Shown: positions 49,117 to 61,606 of the stretch, one piece after another
Layout of the letters: each line of letters starts with the position of its first letter
Numbering within the stretch: position 1 is the first letter of the stretch
Source of the DNA: Albifimbria verrucaria
Lineage: Eukaryota > Ascomycota > Sordariomycetes > Hypocreales > Stachybotryaceae
Assembly: GCA_020081605.1 (NCBI GenBank)
Contig: JAHREC010000049.1
Span: forward strand, 1,860,001 to 1,924,000
Direction of reading: 5' to 3'
DNA: 64,000 nt
Notes under the pieces: model-generated
The model's database searches: none
Seen by the model: only the letters and a program-made list of their open reading frames with translations
What the model was told of the DNA's origin: nothing
Translations under genes and position numbers: made by a program

Positions 49117-50763
49117 TTAAGGAATCTCATCCAAGTCATCACCACCAAAGCCGAAACTGAATCCGCCCTCATCTCCACTTGTAGTTCCCCCAACAGCTGC
49201 CTCCCACTTCCGCTTCTTCCCGTTCTTCTTGTCAAGGACATCCAAGGCACGCTCCAAAACATCAGGATATGCTTCCTTCAGCCGCTCCGTAAACAACTCG
49301 TAGGGTTTACTGACGTCTTGCCTGAACCCAGATACTTGATCCGCCTTATCCCGTAGAAAGTACAAGACTTCAGATAAGAGGTTCAGGCTTGGTGATTGGG
49401 GAACAAAGTTCTGTGTGAGGGCTATGCCATTCTCCAAGTTGACCACAAGGTGCCACCAACCACTTGGTACATGCAGAATCTCCCCAGTTTTGCAGATACC
49501 CTCGATACATTCTGGTAGCTGGCGTGCCTCTTCGTGAAACGTGAGGAGCCATTCGGCGATGCTCAGTGGGCTGGTGACTTCACTGCTGTCTTCTGATACG
49601 TAAACACCGGGCACCTGCGCGTTCGGAGGAACATGATCCAGTATTTTGATCCCTGGATCACGGCATTCCATGCACTCGTTCCGTTCGGATCCTTGTGGAA
49701 GGTTGAGCCGCTCCGCTCAGGACCGATAATCAGCCAACGGTGAGCTGGTCGCTCAGGGCCAAGCACCTCGAACAGATCAGGCCCAAAGCACTCCGGGCGC
49801 CAGTAGGCCGCACCGGGCTCACGGCCAACCTTGATACCCATCTTCTCTGCAAACTTACGGTCGAACAGATAGAGTGGGCTCTCATCCTTGTTCTTGTTCA
49901 TATAGGTGCAGTAAGTGGAGAAGGTCCAATCAACCGCCTCTGCTCGGAACTCAACATCACCATACTGTTGGAGAAGCTTTTCGATGGTCCACTCAGAGCA
50001 GACAGGCCAGTCTTGAATGCATTTTGTCAGAATGAAGGGCTTCTCGGTCCACTGCTGAGCATATGCGTCATAAGACAGGTTTTCAAATCGACGTATCTCG
50101 TTGGCCTTGGGAATATTGGAAACGAAAGAGAAAGATTCACATTGCTGCAAGCAAAGGGCCGGTGTAAGACATCGGAGAAAACTGTGTGGCAATCAACCTT
50201 GACCTCTTGGTTTCCCGACAGGCCGAGAACCGTAGACCTCCATGAACCATGCCATTTGATCGGCTTGTTGCGTGTTGCCTCTGCCCTGATATTATGTTAG
50301 TCAAAAGCACGTGAGCATGTTTATGTCCTTGACTAGAAGGTGGCACATGGTTATGTGAGTCTGTGTGGAATCGATGACTCGACTTGACAGGCTTATGCAG
50401 CCTGTACATAGAGAAAGGCGAAGGATACTTACTGGAGAAACAAAGCTTTCCATAGCTCCTCGGAATAGCAGAAAGCAAAGAAGAATTTGCAGGTTGAGCC
50501 GAGATTAACTAGGCTGGATTTATCAAAGTGCTCCAAGATGATCATGAGGATCTCATCTGGAAACGCATTCCATAACCCGATAGCACGGCGAGCGTTGGGG
50601 CCATCATGGAGGTACAAGTTGCCCAGGGTTTCACACCCAACGGATGCGAAGGGATCAAATCCGAGTCCAGGCTCTGATCACGGTCCAGTGTGAGTGACTC
50701 ACCGACCTTGCGAGAGAAAGAGTCATCATCAACCTGGTCAGACTCCCGCACGGCGGAGGGCAT
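49117..50763 (-). CDS. F-box and JmjC domain protein (JMJD6-like oxygenase)
   Basis: Predicted Fe(II)/2-oxoglutarate-dependent hydroxylase or demethylase; the F-box suggests a link to SCF ubiquitin ligases. Substrate unknown. Exons 50763-50433 and 50285-49117 (147-base intron) give about 500 residues. The F-box (about 65-110) reads LWNAFPDEILMIILEHF then LVNLGSTCKFF. The JmjC part starts near IRRFENLSYDAYAQQW; the metal ligands are His and Asp in FHKDPNGTSAWNAVIQG (near residue 303) and the distal His in PSGWWHLVVNLE (near 392), with the KYWIMFPP strand typical of JMJD6 relatives. The C-terminal tail is Lys-rich then Gly/Asp-rich. Three single-base losses (50626-50628, 50156-50158, 49628-49629) split it; restored, the length is divisible by three. 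Confidence 0.9.
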
Positions 50764-51822
50764 GACGGCGTTGTCTGCTGAGGCACAGGATCTAAACCCT
50801 AACGCAACCGAGAATGAATGGAATGTCTTACAAGGTTCCTGGTCAGCGACATGTCCCCGGGAGAGCGGTTACGACCAACACAAGATAAGATCACATACGG
50901 GGTCAAGATGCAGTAGCTGCAGCGCGGTGCCTGAAGATACAGTACAGGAAGAGCGGATATGTTCTAAAAAGGCACGGCTTGTTCGAGATCACATGGATAG
51001 GTAGATACTGGACACTCAGGAATACTGGGAGGCAGATCGCCTTACAACTTTTTAGTGGGATGATCTTTTTTTTTTTTGGTCTCGAAACAGCCTAAGTCAG
51101 AGAGGGGCTGCCTTGGAGTGGGAAACAAAAATTCCAGGCTTACAAGGATTACTTTTCACACGAGATTGGCAAGAAAGATTTCTTCCAATATCTCTAGCCA
51201 CTTACTGTGCTGTGTGCCACCTGTCTAAGCCCCTTCAGGGATAGCATGGCAGACGCAGGTCAAGTCAGAGTGGATAGCGAACAGTGTACCTGTTCCCTAT
51301 CAGATAGATGGCTGTGGGGAGAGAGCGAGAGCGAGAGAGAGGGGCGGAGGGAGGCGCAGGAGGAGCGCACAATGGCAGGCCTACGTCCCTAGTACAGAGT
51401 ACAGAGTACAGTGTGTGCAATGGTCACCAATAGGTCTTTATAGCGCAGTCCATCGCTGTGACGCACCCTAACGGTCCGCGCCTGTGATTGGTCCGTCGAC
51501 TGTTGAGGCAAGAGCAAAAAAAAATCTACAAGTCGTGGAACGCCCCTCCCTCCATCGAGAATTTTCCCTTTTCCTCCCACCTTCTTCACGAAGCACAACG
51601 TCGACATATAAATCGTCCCCGTCTCCTCCCAGGTTCCTGTCCGTTCTCGTACGTTAGTCGAGAGCGCAAGAATCAAGTCGAACCCGACTAATTATTTTAA
51701 CGACCCTCGCAGCCTTCCACGAGAAGCCTGCGAATTTTAATTCCCGTCACCCCACGCTTTCGAACCCGTCTAGATCGAGCTGTGCTTGATCTAGATTTTT
51801 CAACCTTCACCAACCCGCAATC
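50764..51822. promoter_or_regulatory. Divergent promoter JmjC gene/eIF4A
   Basis: 1.06 kb. Contains TAAACCCTAACG at 50793-50804, GCACCCTAACGG at 51463-51474 followed by an ATTGG (CCAAT box) near 51487, a T12 run at 51066-51077, GA-rich DNA at 51317-51340 and three tandem AGTACAG heptamers at 51391-51411. The last 200 bases are a C/T-rich leader to eIF4A. Confidence 0.5.
51391..51411. repeat. Three tandem AGTACAG heptamers
   Basis: Perfect three-unit tandem repeat in the eIF4A upstream region. Confidence 0.85.
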
Positions 51823-53368
51823 ATGGCTACCGACAAGGGACTCGAGGACGTTCCCGAGGGTGAGTTTCCTCCTGACACCCTGATCTCGCGAAAACACCTG
51901 TTTCGCGTCATCGTGACACATTTCTCTTGCGCGCGCGGGTCATTGGGCTGGTTGGGTGCGATTTTAACTGCAAACCGATCACCGCCTCGGAGGATCGTGG
52001 CCCCTTGCCCCCTGCGATAGCCCCTCGCCTTAGCCCCCGCCCGTGCGATCTGTTCCAGCAAGACTCGGCGACTAACCAGACCTTTGCGATACAGGACAGA
52101 TCGAGTCCAACTACGATGAGACCGTCGACTCCTTCGATGACATGAACCTCAAGTCGGAGCTCCTTCGTGGAGGTGAGTTTCCCAAGCCCCCTGCGCCAGT
52201 CCACGTCGCTGACATGTCCTGTCCCAGTCTACGCTTATGGTTTCGAGCGTCCCTCTGCTATCCAGCAGCGCGCTATCATGCCCGTTATCAAGGGTCACGA
52301 TGTCATTGCCCAGGCTCAGTCCGGTACTGGCAAGACTGCCACCTTCTCCATCTCCGTCCTCCAGAAGATCGACCCCACTGTCAAGCAGTGCCAGGCTCTC
52401 ATCCTTGCTCCTACCCGTGAGCTTGCCCAGCAGATTCAGAAGGTCGTTGTCGCCATCGGTGACTTCATGAACGTTGAGTGCCACGCCTGCATTGGCGGTA
52501 CCAGCGTCCGTGATGACATGAAGGCTCTTCAGGACGGTCCTCAGGTCGTCGTTGGTACCCCTGGCCGTGTTCAGGATATGATCCAGCGCCGCTTCCTCAA
52601 GACCGATGCCATGAAGATGTTCGTCCTTGACGAGGCCGATGAAATGCTTTCCGTAAGCAATCCTCCGTACCACCCCTATTTCTTTTTGGCTACTTGCTAA
52701 CACCACTTGTGTAGCGCGGTTTCACCGACCAGATCTACGACATCTTCCAGCTGCTTCCCCAGTCCACCCAGGTCGTCCTGCTGTCTGCTACCATGCCCCA
52801 GGATGTCCTTGAGGTTACCACCAGATTCATGCGCGACCCCGTCCGTATCCTGGTCAAGAAGGACGAGCTTACCCTGGAGGGTATCAAGCAGTTCTACATT
52901 GCCGTTGAGAAGGAGGAGTGGAAGCTCGACACCCTCTCTGACTTGTACGAGACTGTCACCATCACCCAGGCTGTCATCTTCTGCAACACCCGCAGAAAGG
53001 TCGACTGGCTCACCGACAAGCTCACTGCTCGTGACTTCACTGTCTCTGCCATGCACGGTGACATGGACCAGGCTCAGCGTGACCTGATCATGAAGGAGTT
53101 CCGTTCCGGCTCTTCTCGTGTCCTGATCGCCACTGATCTGCTGGCCCGTGGTATCGATGTCCAGCAGGTCTCCCTGGTCATCAACTACGACCTTCCCGCC
53201 AACCGTGAGAACTACATCCACCGTATCGGCCGTGGTGGTCGTTTCGGTCGTAAGGGTGTTGCCATCAACTTCGTCACCGCCGAGGATGTCCGCATGATGC
53301 GTGAGATCGAGCAGTTCTACAGCACCCAGATCGAGGAAATGCCCATGAACGTTGCCGACCTCATCTAA
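51823..53368 (+). CDS. TIF1: Translation initiation factor eIF4A (DEAD-box helicase)
   Basis: ATP-dependent RNA helicase of the eIF4F complex that unwinds mRNA leaders. Exons 51823-51859, 52095-52172, 52228-52652 and 52715-53368 encode exactly 397 residues with no frame break. Motifs in order: [14 protein letters not shown] (Q motif), AQSGTGKT (Walker A), [30 protein letters not shown] (DEAD; the intron at 52653 lies just after it), [29 protein letters not shown] and [13 protein letters not shown], ending NVADLI. It is not Dhh1 or Fal1: it lacks their extensions and matches eIF4A in length. The 235-base first intron after 12 codons is the longest in the gene. Codon use is strongly C-ending, in keeping with high expression. 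It is the only many-motif gene here with no missing base. Confidence 0.97.
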
Positions 53369-54762
53369 AAACATCATCTCTGATCCTGTTATCCGCGGCC
53401 CCGTCTTTTGAAGGGGCTTCGGTACGATAGCTTTGGCATCGGGGGCTGTGTTCACGGTGAAAATCGCTTGCAGTTGATAGATTCTCTTTTTCTAGAGAGC
53501 CACCCGGTGTTACTTCGACGTCGCACCTTACGGTGTCTCAGGGAGGGAGGTCGAAGCGGAAACGTGAGGAAGGGCTCGGGAGGTCTTTTCGCACCTTAAT
53601 AGTTGAAAGGTGTGTTGGGGAGGCCAAAAGTAATGCAATGGTTACTACCATGCCTGAGTTGTCACGTCTGTATTTACGGAGTCACTATCATGATTCATTT
53701 TATCTTTTATCTTGCCTCAGTCCGTGACATGTGAAGTGCTAGTCTGTCCTGGTGATGCCAATGAAGCAGGTCAATCTTTGTTTACTTGATGGTAGGCCAA
53801 GGTTGGTTTCTTACTGTTACTAACATGTCCAGAGTTTCAAATCCTGCGTCAGTTGCGACGGACATTCCACAACTACCCTATAGCACAACCAGGCTATTGG
53901 GAATTATCTTTATCTTTACAAACAGTCCTGACGAGTGGTTGATTCACGTAACATTGCTGACTGAAGTTGTTATACACTTTCCTCGCTTCTATTGTAGAGA
54001 GATATTTAAGTGTGTAGCACCTAAAATAGACGCCATAGGCAGCGATAAGTAAGGACTAAAAGCCGAAGATCATGAAGTTTTAATTCAAGCACAAACATCA
54101 TGCAGCCCGAATAGAAATAAAATTTTATTAATCTATGAAATGTCATTTCTTCTAGCACGCACTGGAAAGCCTTCTTAGATAAATAAAACACCTGTCTAAT
54201 CTACAGTCCTCTGCATTTGTTCATCAACTCAAAGGCCGGTACGGCCAAAGTTGTCAATATATGCCTACCACTAAGCAGACAAGTTTATGGGATGAGAGTC
54301 GCCTATGAAGAGAACACCCTATTCATAAGGAGGGGATCGAAGAAAGCATCCCTCCTGGAACTTTCTGCTTATGAATTAAGTGCCAGATGCTGCATGTTGT
54401 AAACTTGCTGTGGACTTCAAACTATACTGGCCAAAATGTCATGCGCATGAGCCTTCCTATCTAATCAACACTATATCGAACGGGCAAGAGTTGGCTTATA
54501 TGCTTGCGCCTAGGATGATTGTGGATGAATATCAGACATTTCACCAAAGCAAAGAGACCAAAACGATTAAAAGAGAGTCATTAGCTCATATTTGAGGCGC
54601 AAGTCTTGGTCAGACGCGCATTAGATAAATATGTACAATATAAATGGTGAAAAATCGACAAATGAAATGTTTCGAATGCTCCCAGAACGCCCGTGGTATA
54701 TAGCCCGAACCAGTCTAAATCAATTAACCCCTCCCAAGAAAAGACAGCTTCACATTGGCTGC
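53369..54762. other. Convergent 3' region eIF4A/membrane protein
   Basis: 1.4 kb, distinctly A/T-rich from about 53900 to 54700. Contains the two 3' untranslated regions; no gene is seen and the short open frames here have no family resemblance. Confidence 0.55.
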
Positions 54763-56409
54763 TTAGTGCGTCTGCCCAAATGATGTCTGCGTGGGAGGCG
54801 GGCTCTTCACGAACTGGCCCGCATAAGCACCAGGAATTGGCACAGCATCGTATACGGGTTCGTCCGCGGCGGCAGGGGCGTGCTGCGGAACGCTGGGTTG
54901 AGGTTGGGGCTGAGAAGGAGCAGCCTCAGTGGCAAAGGCAGCCTGGTTGATCTTGGGGGTTGCGGAGGGCGCCTTGACGGGAGGAGCCTGAAGCTTGAAG
55001 CTGGATGTCGGGGACTGGGCGAACTGGGACTGGGGCTCAACAATTTGGGCACCAGGAGTGAATGGACCCTCCTCAATATCCGACAGGTTGCGCCAGGCAG
55101 CCGGTGGGTGGCGAGGAGAAAGTGCATACTGGCTCAGGGCGGGAGACTTGGGACCGAAGCCAGGGGTGTTAGGTGCAGACTGGGAGCGGAGCTGCGCAAG
55201 GTAGAGATCAGATCGAGCACGGTCTCGTAGATCCATGGACTTGGTCAGGCGTCGCTTGGTGTAGTAGCGGTAGAAGACGACACTGTACAAGGTGATGCAG
55301 ATGACTTCGACAACGACTTCGATGATGATGCAGATGAGGACCCAGTTCTGCAGGCGGCAGACCAACTTGTAATCGACCTTGTCGCCGTAGACTTGAGACC
55401 GTGTGTTGTCAACGCAGGCCCAACCCCACATGTCTTTGTTGCCTGAGCTGTTGCGAGAGTGTTGGAACAGAGCAGCGGTCACTGCCCACATGATTAAGTT
55501 GACGATGAACTATTGAAGCTGTTAGGAACCTGCATGGTTGTATGTGGTAGGATCAAAATGCTTACCCAGCCAATAGCGAACATGGTGTAGTAGGTAGAGA
55601 CCTTCTCTGCTCGCTTGTGGCCTCCGCGGCAGTAGGCCAGGAAAACAAGGATGCAAGCAATGAGGGAAACGCAAGCCATGGCGAGGACAAGCTTCTGAGG
55701 CCATGTGTCGGTGTTCTTGGCCCAGGCAGGCATCTTGCTCTGGTCTGGGAGGATCTTGGTAGCGTTGAAGATGGCAAATGAGGCGGAAAGCATGGACAGG
55801 ATGATGAGAGAGCAGCTGAAGCTCACGCCACGCAGAGCGAACTTGGCCATTCTGACACGGGTCTTGATTCTCTACAAACTAGTTAGTATGAATTAGGCAT
55901 AGAAGTCGGGTGGTGGTTACGCACAAGGTCGCGAGCCTGTTCCTTCTCGGTATGGACCTCGCGCTTCTCCAGGATGTCTTCCTCGCGGAAGGTAGGGCTA
56001 AGAGGGTTGTTGAACTGCCTAGCAGGCGTTCCAGGCACCTTCAGGGCGCTCTTGAGGGGGTTTTGGGAGTCATTGGAACGGCGATGGATTCACGCTTGTT
56101 GATGTAACCGAAACCAATGTCGCCAGGCTGGGACTGAGCGGCGTGGGAAGTAACCGGGTCGGCAAAAGGGTTCTTAGCGTCGATGGGCGAGTGGATAGAA
56201 GTTGCTTCGGCGAAGCGTGGCGTACGAGGTCCCTTCAGTGACAGGGAGGACTCAGAGGAAGAGGAGTCAGAGGAAGCGGACCGCTGAGGAGCTAAGTTCA
56301 AAGCTGGGGTCGCTTCTTGTCGTCAGCACCTGCAAAGATATTAGTTGATTGCTCTCATATGGCTTCGTCAAGATGTAGAAGACTTCGTCGACGGACCTTG
56401 TCGAGTCAT
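54763..56409 (-). CDS. Conserved four-helix membrane protein, function unknown
   Basis: About 490 residues from exons 56409-56397 (13 bases), 56329-55925, 55871-55566 and 55509-54763. The N-terminal 150 residues are polar and Ser/Pro-rich (KKRPPALNLAPQRS, TPRFAEATSIHSP, PLSPTFREEDILEKREVH). Four hydrophobic segments follow: FALRGVSFSCSLIILSMLSA, LVLAMACVSLIACILVFLAY, YYTMFAIGWFIVNLIMWAV and NWVLICIIIEVVVEVICITL, a MARVEL-like 4-helix arrangement, with a conserved loop CVDNTRSQVYGDKVDYKLVC whose two Cys could pair. The C-terminal tail is long, Pro/Ala/Gln-rich and cytosolic (RDRARSDLYLAQLRSQSAP). I know similar proteins from other filamentous ascomycetes but no assigned function. Single Cs are missing at 56306-56309 and 56056-56060 (G on plus). 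Confidence 0.85.
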
Positions 56410-59400
56410 GGTGACGAGAATGTGAAGTGAGTAGAACAATAAGAATAGACCAAAGGAACAGGAATGTCAACGCAGAAGATTGTTGCTATGTCCACAGAGA
56501 AGCAACTCTGCATGTGTGTTATGAAGCACAACACAATGGAAAAGCAACAAGATGTTGAAGGGCAAATTTGGAGAGACCAGCTGTCGGGGAACAGAAGGAG
56601 AGACTTCAGCCGTCTGTCATATGAGGGAGGGCAGGAGTTTTCAGTCTGCGAGGACTGCAGGACAAGCGGCAAGCTCATTCGACGGCAGTAGACGCCGACA
56701 ACCCAGAAGAGGTGGAGACGCTGCGAGGAGGAGGAACTTGGAAATGGCCTTACATGGAACGTGGGAGGGCAAGGCACGCGAGGCTCCGATAGGTGAAGAC
56801 GGTCGAGTATGCACCAGTGACGGGTGATGGCAGGTTAGACGCCCGTGATGATCAAGGATTGGCGCCGCCTAGATGTGGCTCAAATGTCTATTGGCTTCGT
56901 GGGTACGATGCCAAACGGCTTCTGTCTTCGCAGGCGCCACGGGATGGTGATTGCTTTTGGGAACGACAGCCAAACTCCGAATGGTGAAACACTTTCTGTT
57001 CACAAATAAGACGGTTCAAACTTAGAACGCAACAAAGCGCTGCTCAGAGGACTCTCGAGCAAAGGTGAGGCGGGCGACGAAAGGCTGCGTGAAGGGGAGA
57101 GAAGAGATCACGGGCGAGAGAGCGGGATGCGATATGTAGGTCCCTCCTGCAACCCAGCCAAAGGTGCATTGGGAAACCACCCACCCCTCCTCCATGAGCA
57201 AAGCCTTAAACGGACTGGCAAACAGTAATCCCAGTCGCATCTCTCCCGGGCCAACCACTCAGCGGTGTTTGCATGACAGGCCCTCCCACGCAGCGTTGCA
57301 TCCCGGCACAGCATTTTCTCTGCGCAGGAAACCTCAGCGCTACGCGGATTGGGGTCGGGCGGCTAGAGCCAGTAACGCATGCAGAGGCATGGAGGAAGTG
57401 GTTGGCCTGGACCCTTGTCCAGATGATAGACACCCATCGCCAGCCGCTCTGACCCCAGTCGGCGAGCCGTGATAGGCTATGGTGTGGGTGCAACCGCGGC
57501 AGGGATCCTGAAGCTTGGGGGCCAATGGGAGCATCAAGAACGGTGATGGCCATCCAGCCACCTGCAGCCGAGGGCGGCAATGCGGACCACAGGATTCGCT
57601 CCCGCTCGCAGGCCAAGCTCCGGAATGGCCCATTTGTGGTCCAGGGTTGGAAGCTGGGGAAAGACAGCTCTTCAAAGTCTGACATGCACATGTTGATGTG
57701 CGGCCAGCCTCAGCACCCAAAAGCCCTTTCCGGGGCGACGGTGCAGCACTGCCTGGTCTGCGCAAACAGGTAGCTTTGAGGATGGGCGCAGGGGCCATGG
57801 GGTTCTTCATAAAGAGGTAGGTGGTGCCCGTTTACGAAACAATGACCTGGTTGTCGTGTGCTTTGGCCGTTTGGCCTTGATGAAGGCCGTTTCAACATCT
57901 TTACCTGGTCTCCGGAACTGACTGCCACGCGGCCAAGAAAGAACGAGGCGTGATGATGGTGCTACGCATCACAGTCAGCGCTAGACGGTCTGTCTGTCCA
58001 CGGTGATCTGTAAGGCGTTCTTGACGAAGCGTGTTGGAGTTTTGCCGGCATGGGATCTTCGCCTACTCCTCCTGCTGTGCGCTATCGTCCACGAGATATC
58101 GCCACCTGCTTCTCTATACGATGGACCTAAAAATGGCAATGGGATGGGAGAGGCGTCGCTGTGTGGGGAGTAGTGAGATGGATGAATCGATATTGTCGGG
58201 GAGGATGAGTTCTGGTAGCATTTTCCGTGTCGCTCAGCGCCAAGCATGCACTTTGAGCCTGCTGTCACACGCAAAACCAACAGGTCAGCCAGCTGTTTGC
58301 CCCTCCTTCACTGGACCTACAGTGGCCTCATTCCTGCCTACGTGCGGTATAACATCCCCAATATCACAGTAGCGTCGTTGGCTGAATTGGGCCGAGAACC
58401 AATACATGCACCAACAGCACCACCACCACTGCTGTACCATCCACCATGGCTGCTAATTATAGCTGCGTTCTGCGGGTTTTCTGGGACCAGGCCAGATAAT
58501 CAACGCAGTCTATATTGCATCTTCAATTTGGAATCTGCAATTCAATAAACCTGCCAAGTTTTCGTGCTTGGATTTGCACATTCATCGGCTCGGCTTACCT
58601 TTGCTGGTGCTGGCTCGTCTTACCCGGCAGGCTACATCTGGCAAGCTTTCTATGTTTATTTTCCATGGGTAGCTAGCCAGCAGGTAGACGTGGCGGCTGA
58701 CCAAATCCCGGGTCATTCTGAGATTCCCGGTTTACATTATCCGGAGGCAGTCAGCGTCAGATATCGGGTTCTTTCGTGTAATGCTTCCCGAGAATAAGAC
58801 AGTATTGGTGTAAGGAAAAGTAGACGATGGGAGCCACCAGGAGAGAGGGCCCATTGTGGACAAGGGTAATGACCAGAAAGCCTCAAGCCGAACAGACCAA
58901 GCCAGATAGAAATTGTAAATTAGAGAATAAAACACAATATATCATTTACTTCCCATGTATCATTCACTCCGACAAGAACTACCTACCCAGACCTCAAGTT
59001 CATGTATTTAGTGCCCTGATTGCTGGTGAAAACGCTGCTTATGTCAGCTTGTTTAATGAATAACAGCACAAGTAGACGAGGCACGGCTGTAGATTTTCCT
59101 TGGGTGTGGTTTATCATATTATATCAACCTTATATAAACAAAAAATAACGTCACGCCATGAGTGGATTGTAATTTGAAACAGATAGTCAATCTTTAATCC
59201 ATTAAAATTCTCCTTCTTGGAGGTATGATGGAGGTTGACGAAGTTATGGTCAGTGCTTCTTCATAGCTGCACTGCTCTGCTCTGCTGTATTTCACTTCAC
59301 CAGAGCTCCCAACGAGGGGCATTCCCTTAACCGAACTGTAGCCGATGAGGGGCACCGCATCCTTATCGCCTTATCACCCCAAATAGCTTAGCGTCCGAGT

Positions 59401-59619
59401 CATAGTCCTGTCGATGACTGCACACGAGCAAAATTGCCAACTTGAAGGCGAAATCGTATTCTCGTTGCTTGGTGACATTGAAGACGCAGAGCAATCGCTT
59501 TCCCGGAGCCTCCACGAACCCCCGAGGACTGCTGGACTTACAGGATCCTCCTACCCATCGATAATCCGCGCCCGCTTGCCCTCTGGTAGCAAACCAGCAG
59601 ATTTTGCCCCGCCTCCACC
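56410..59619. promoter_or_regulatory. 3.2 kb divergent spacer membrane protein/eIF2 gamma
   Basis: No gene I can support. Overlapping minus frames at 57206-57810 lie in C/G-rich DNA and match no family. The last 0.3 kb is the eIF2 gamma promoter and leader, with an upstream open frame that overlaps its start codon. Confidence 0.5.
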
Positions 59620-59755
59620 ATGTCTGCCAACGGTGACCCGAGACTCGACGACATCGACTCCGAGTCCGATTCGGGCGAGTCGATCGACGCCCAGAACGAC
59701 ATCCACAACGATGGCGACGATGGCTTCGACGAGAAGCCTCTCAAGCCCGCTCTGA
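59414..59755 (+). other. Possible overlapping upstream open frame of eIF2 gamma
   Basis: An ATG at 59414 opens a 113-codon frame that runs past the eIF2 gamma start (59620) in another frame. Relevant only if the transcript begins upstream of 59414 and the segment is not an intron. Confidence 0.3.
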
Positions 59756-61280
59756 AGAAGTCGCACGCCCCTATCCCAGATCCCACCGTCCAAAGGCCAC
59801 CTCTGCCCCCGCAGACCGACCCCAAGGACCTCGATGTCACCCAGCTCACTCCCCTGACGCCCGAGATTATCGCCCGCCAAGCGACCATCAACATCGGTAC
59901 CATCGGTCACGTCGCTCACGGAAAGTCCACCGTCGTCAAGGCCATCTCCGGAGTCCAGACCGTTCGTTTCAAGAACGAGCTGATCCGTAACATTACCATC
60001 AAGCTGGGTTACGCCAACGCCAAGATCTACAAGTGCGATAACAACGAATGCCCTCGTCCTGGCTGCTACAGGAGTTACAAGAGCGAGAAGGAGGTCGACC
60101 CTCCGTGCGAGCGTGATGGATGCAGCGGCACCTACCGCCTGTTGCGCCACGTCTCGTAAGTCACGGCCACATATCTAGCCTCTCTTTTCCACCAATGCTA
60201 ACGCTGTCCCAGCTTCGTCGATTGCCCTGGCCACGATATTCTCATGAGCACCATGTTGTCAGGTGCCGCAGTCATGGACGCTGCGCTGCTGCTGATTGCT
60301 GGCAACGAATCTTGCCCCCAGCCCCAAACCTCGGAGCATTTGGCTGCCATTGAGATTATGAAGCTCGACAAGATCATCATCCTGCAGAACAAGGTTGATC
60401 TGATGAGGGAAGAGGCTGCCCAGCAGCACTACGAATCGATCCTCAAGTTCATTCGTGGTACCGTTGCCGGAAAGTCTCCCGTTATCCCCATCTCCGCTCA
60501 GCTCAAGTTCAACATTGATGCTGTCAACGAGGCCATTGTCAACACCATCCCTGTTCCCCCAGAGATTTCAGCATGGACCCCACATGATTGTTATCCGATC
60601 TTTCGACGTCAACAAGCCCGGTGCCGAGATCGACGACCTGAAGGGTGGTGTTGCTGGTGGTAGTATCCTGCACGGTGTCGTCAAGCTTGGCGACGAGATT
60701 GAGATCCGACCCGGTATCGTCTCCCGAGACGACAACGGTGCCCTGAAGTGCACCCCATCTTCAGCCGTGTTGTCTCGCTGAACTCCGAGGCCAACGACCT
60801 GAAGTACGCTGTTCCCGGTGGTCTGATCGGTGTTGGTACTCGCATCGACCCCACCCTTTGCCGTGCCGATCGTCTTGTCGGTTTCGTCCTGGGTCTCAAG
60901 GGCCGTCTGCCCGAGATCTACAGCGAGATTGAGGTTAACTTCTACCTCCTCCGTCGTCTTCTCGGTGTCCGAACTGCCGACGGCAAGCAGGCCAAGGTTG
61001 CCAAGCTGGCCAAGAACGAAGTTATCATGGTCAACATTGGTTCCACCTCGACTGGTGCCAAGGTTGCTGCCATCAAGAACGATGCTGCTAAGCTCGTCCT
61101 GACCAGCCCTGCCTGTACCAACATTGGCGAGAAGGTTGCCCTGAGCAGACGTATCGAGAAGCATTGGCGTCTGATTGGTTGGGCCACCATCGCTGCGTAA
61201 GTTCTACCCAGGTTACTTTTATGCTATATGAAACTAATATTATTTCTAGTGGTGTTACCCTCGAGCCCAGCACGTCTTAA
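59620..61280 (+). CDS. GCD11: Translation initiation factor eIF2 subunit gamma
   Basis: GTP-binding core subunit of eIF2, which delivers initiator Met-tRNA to the 40S ribosome. Exons 59620-60155, 60213-61196 and 61250-61280 give about 517 residues. The N-terminal 90 residues are acidic and specific to the eukaryotic form. GTPase motifs: [12 protein letters not shown] (G1), [13 protein letters not shown] (switch region), [11 protein letters not shown] (G3), QNKVDL (G4) and [11 protein letters not shown] (G5); the zinc-ribbon cysteines are [11 protein letters not shown] and CERDGC. Domains II and III follow ([38 protein letters not shown]), ending GVTLEPSTS. Three C runs are one base short (60556-60560, 60578-60581, 60753-60756); restoring them recovers [20 protein letters not shown] and [10 protein letters not shown]. 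Confidence 0.96.
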
Positions 61281-61606
61281 AGCCTGTTAAGACCAAAAAT
61301 AATGCCCAAGCCGAGCATGTCTCCTGGCATCACGTTACCGCAACAACACCAATCAAAAGCCTACTCGGGGTGAACGCCCTTGGGAGGGCAATGTGAAGAT
61401 TAGACAGTTGCCGCAAGACGATAAATGGTATTTAGTTGAGCGAAGGGTGTGGTTTTGTGGGGTTATTGCACATCGTGCAGGAGAGGGTACCTGGAGCGTA
61501 TGTGCGCACGAATATTCCAGAGGGCCACGAGATCTCATGAAACGTAAAAGGATGCAACAGGTAGACCAAATCGGCTTGAATTATGATTATACAGCAGACG
61601 AATGGG
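61281..61606. other. Convergent 3' spacer eIF2 gamma/acidic protein
   Basis: 0.33 kb; 3' untranslated regions only. Confidence 0.5.

Noticed and set aside
52697..53455. 252-codon minus-strand open frame across eIF4A
   Set aside because: Same antisense effect; composition is Leu/Val/Asp/Gly mirror of the helicase and matches no family.
57206..57810. Two overlapping minus frames of about 160 codons
   Set aside because: Located in C/G-rich spacer, overlap each other, Pro/Ser/Trp-rich without any motif.
59551..61164. Two long minus-strand frames across eIF2 gamma
   Set aside because: Antisense shadows of a strongly biased gene.
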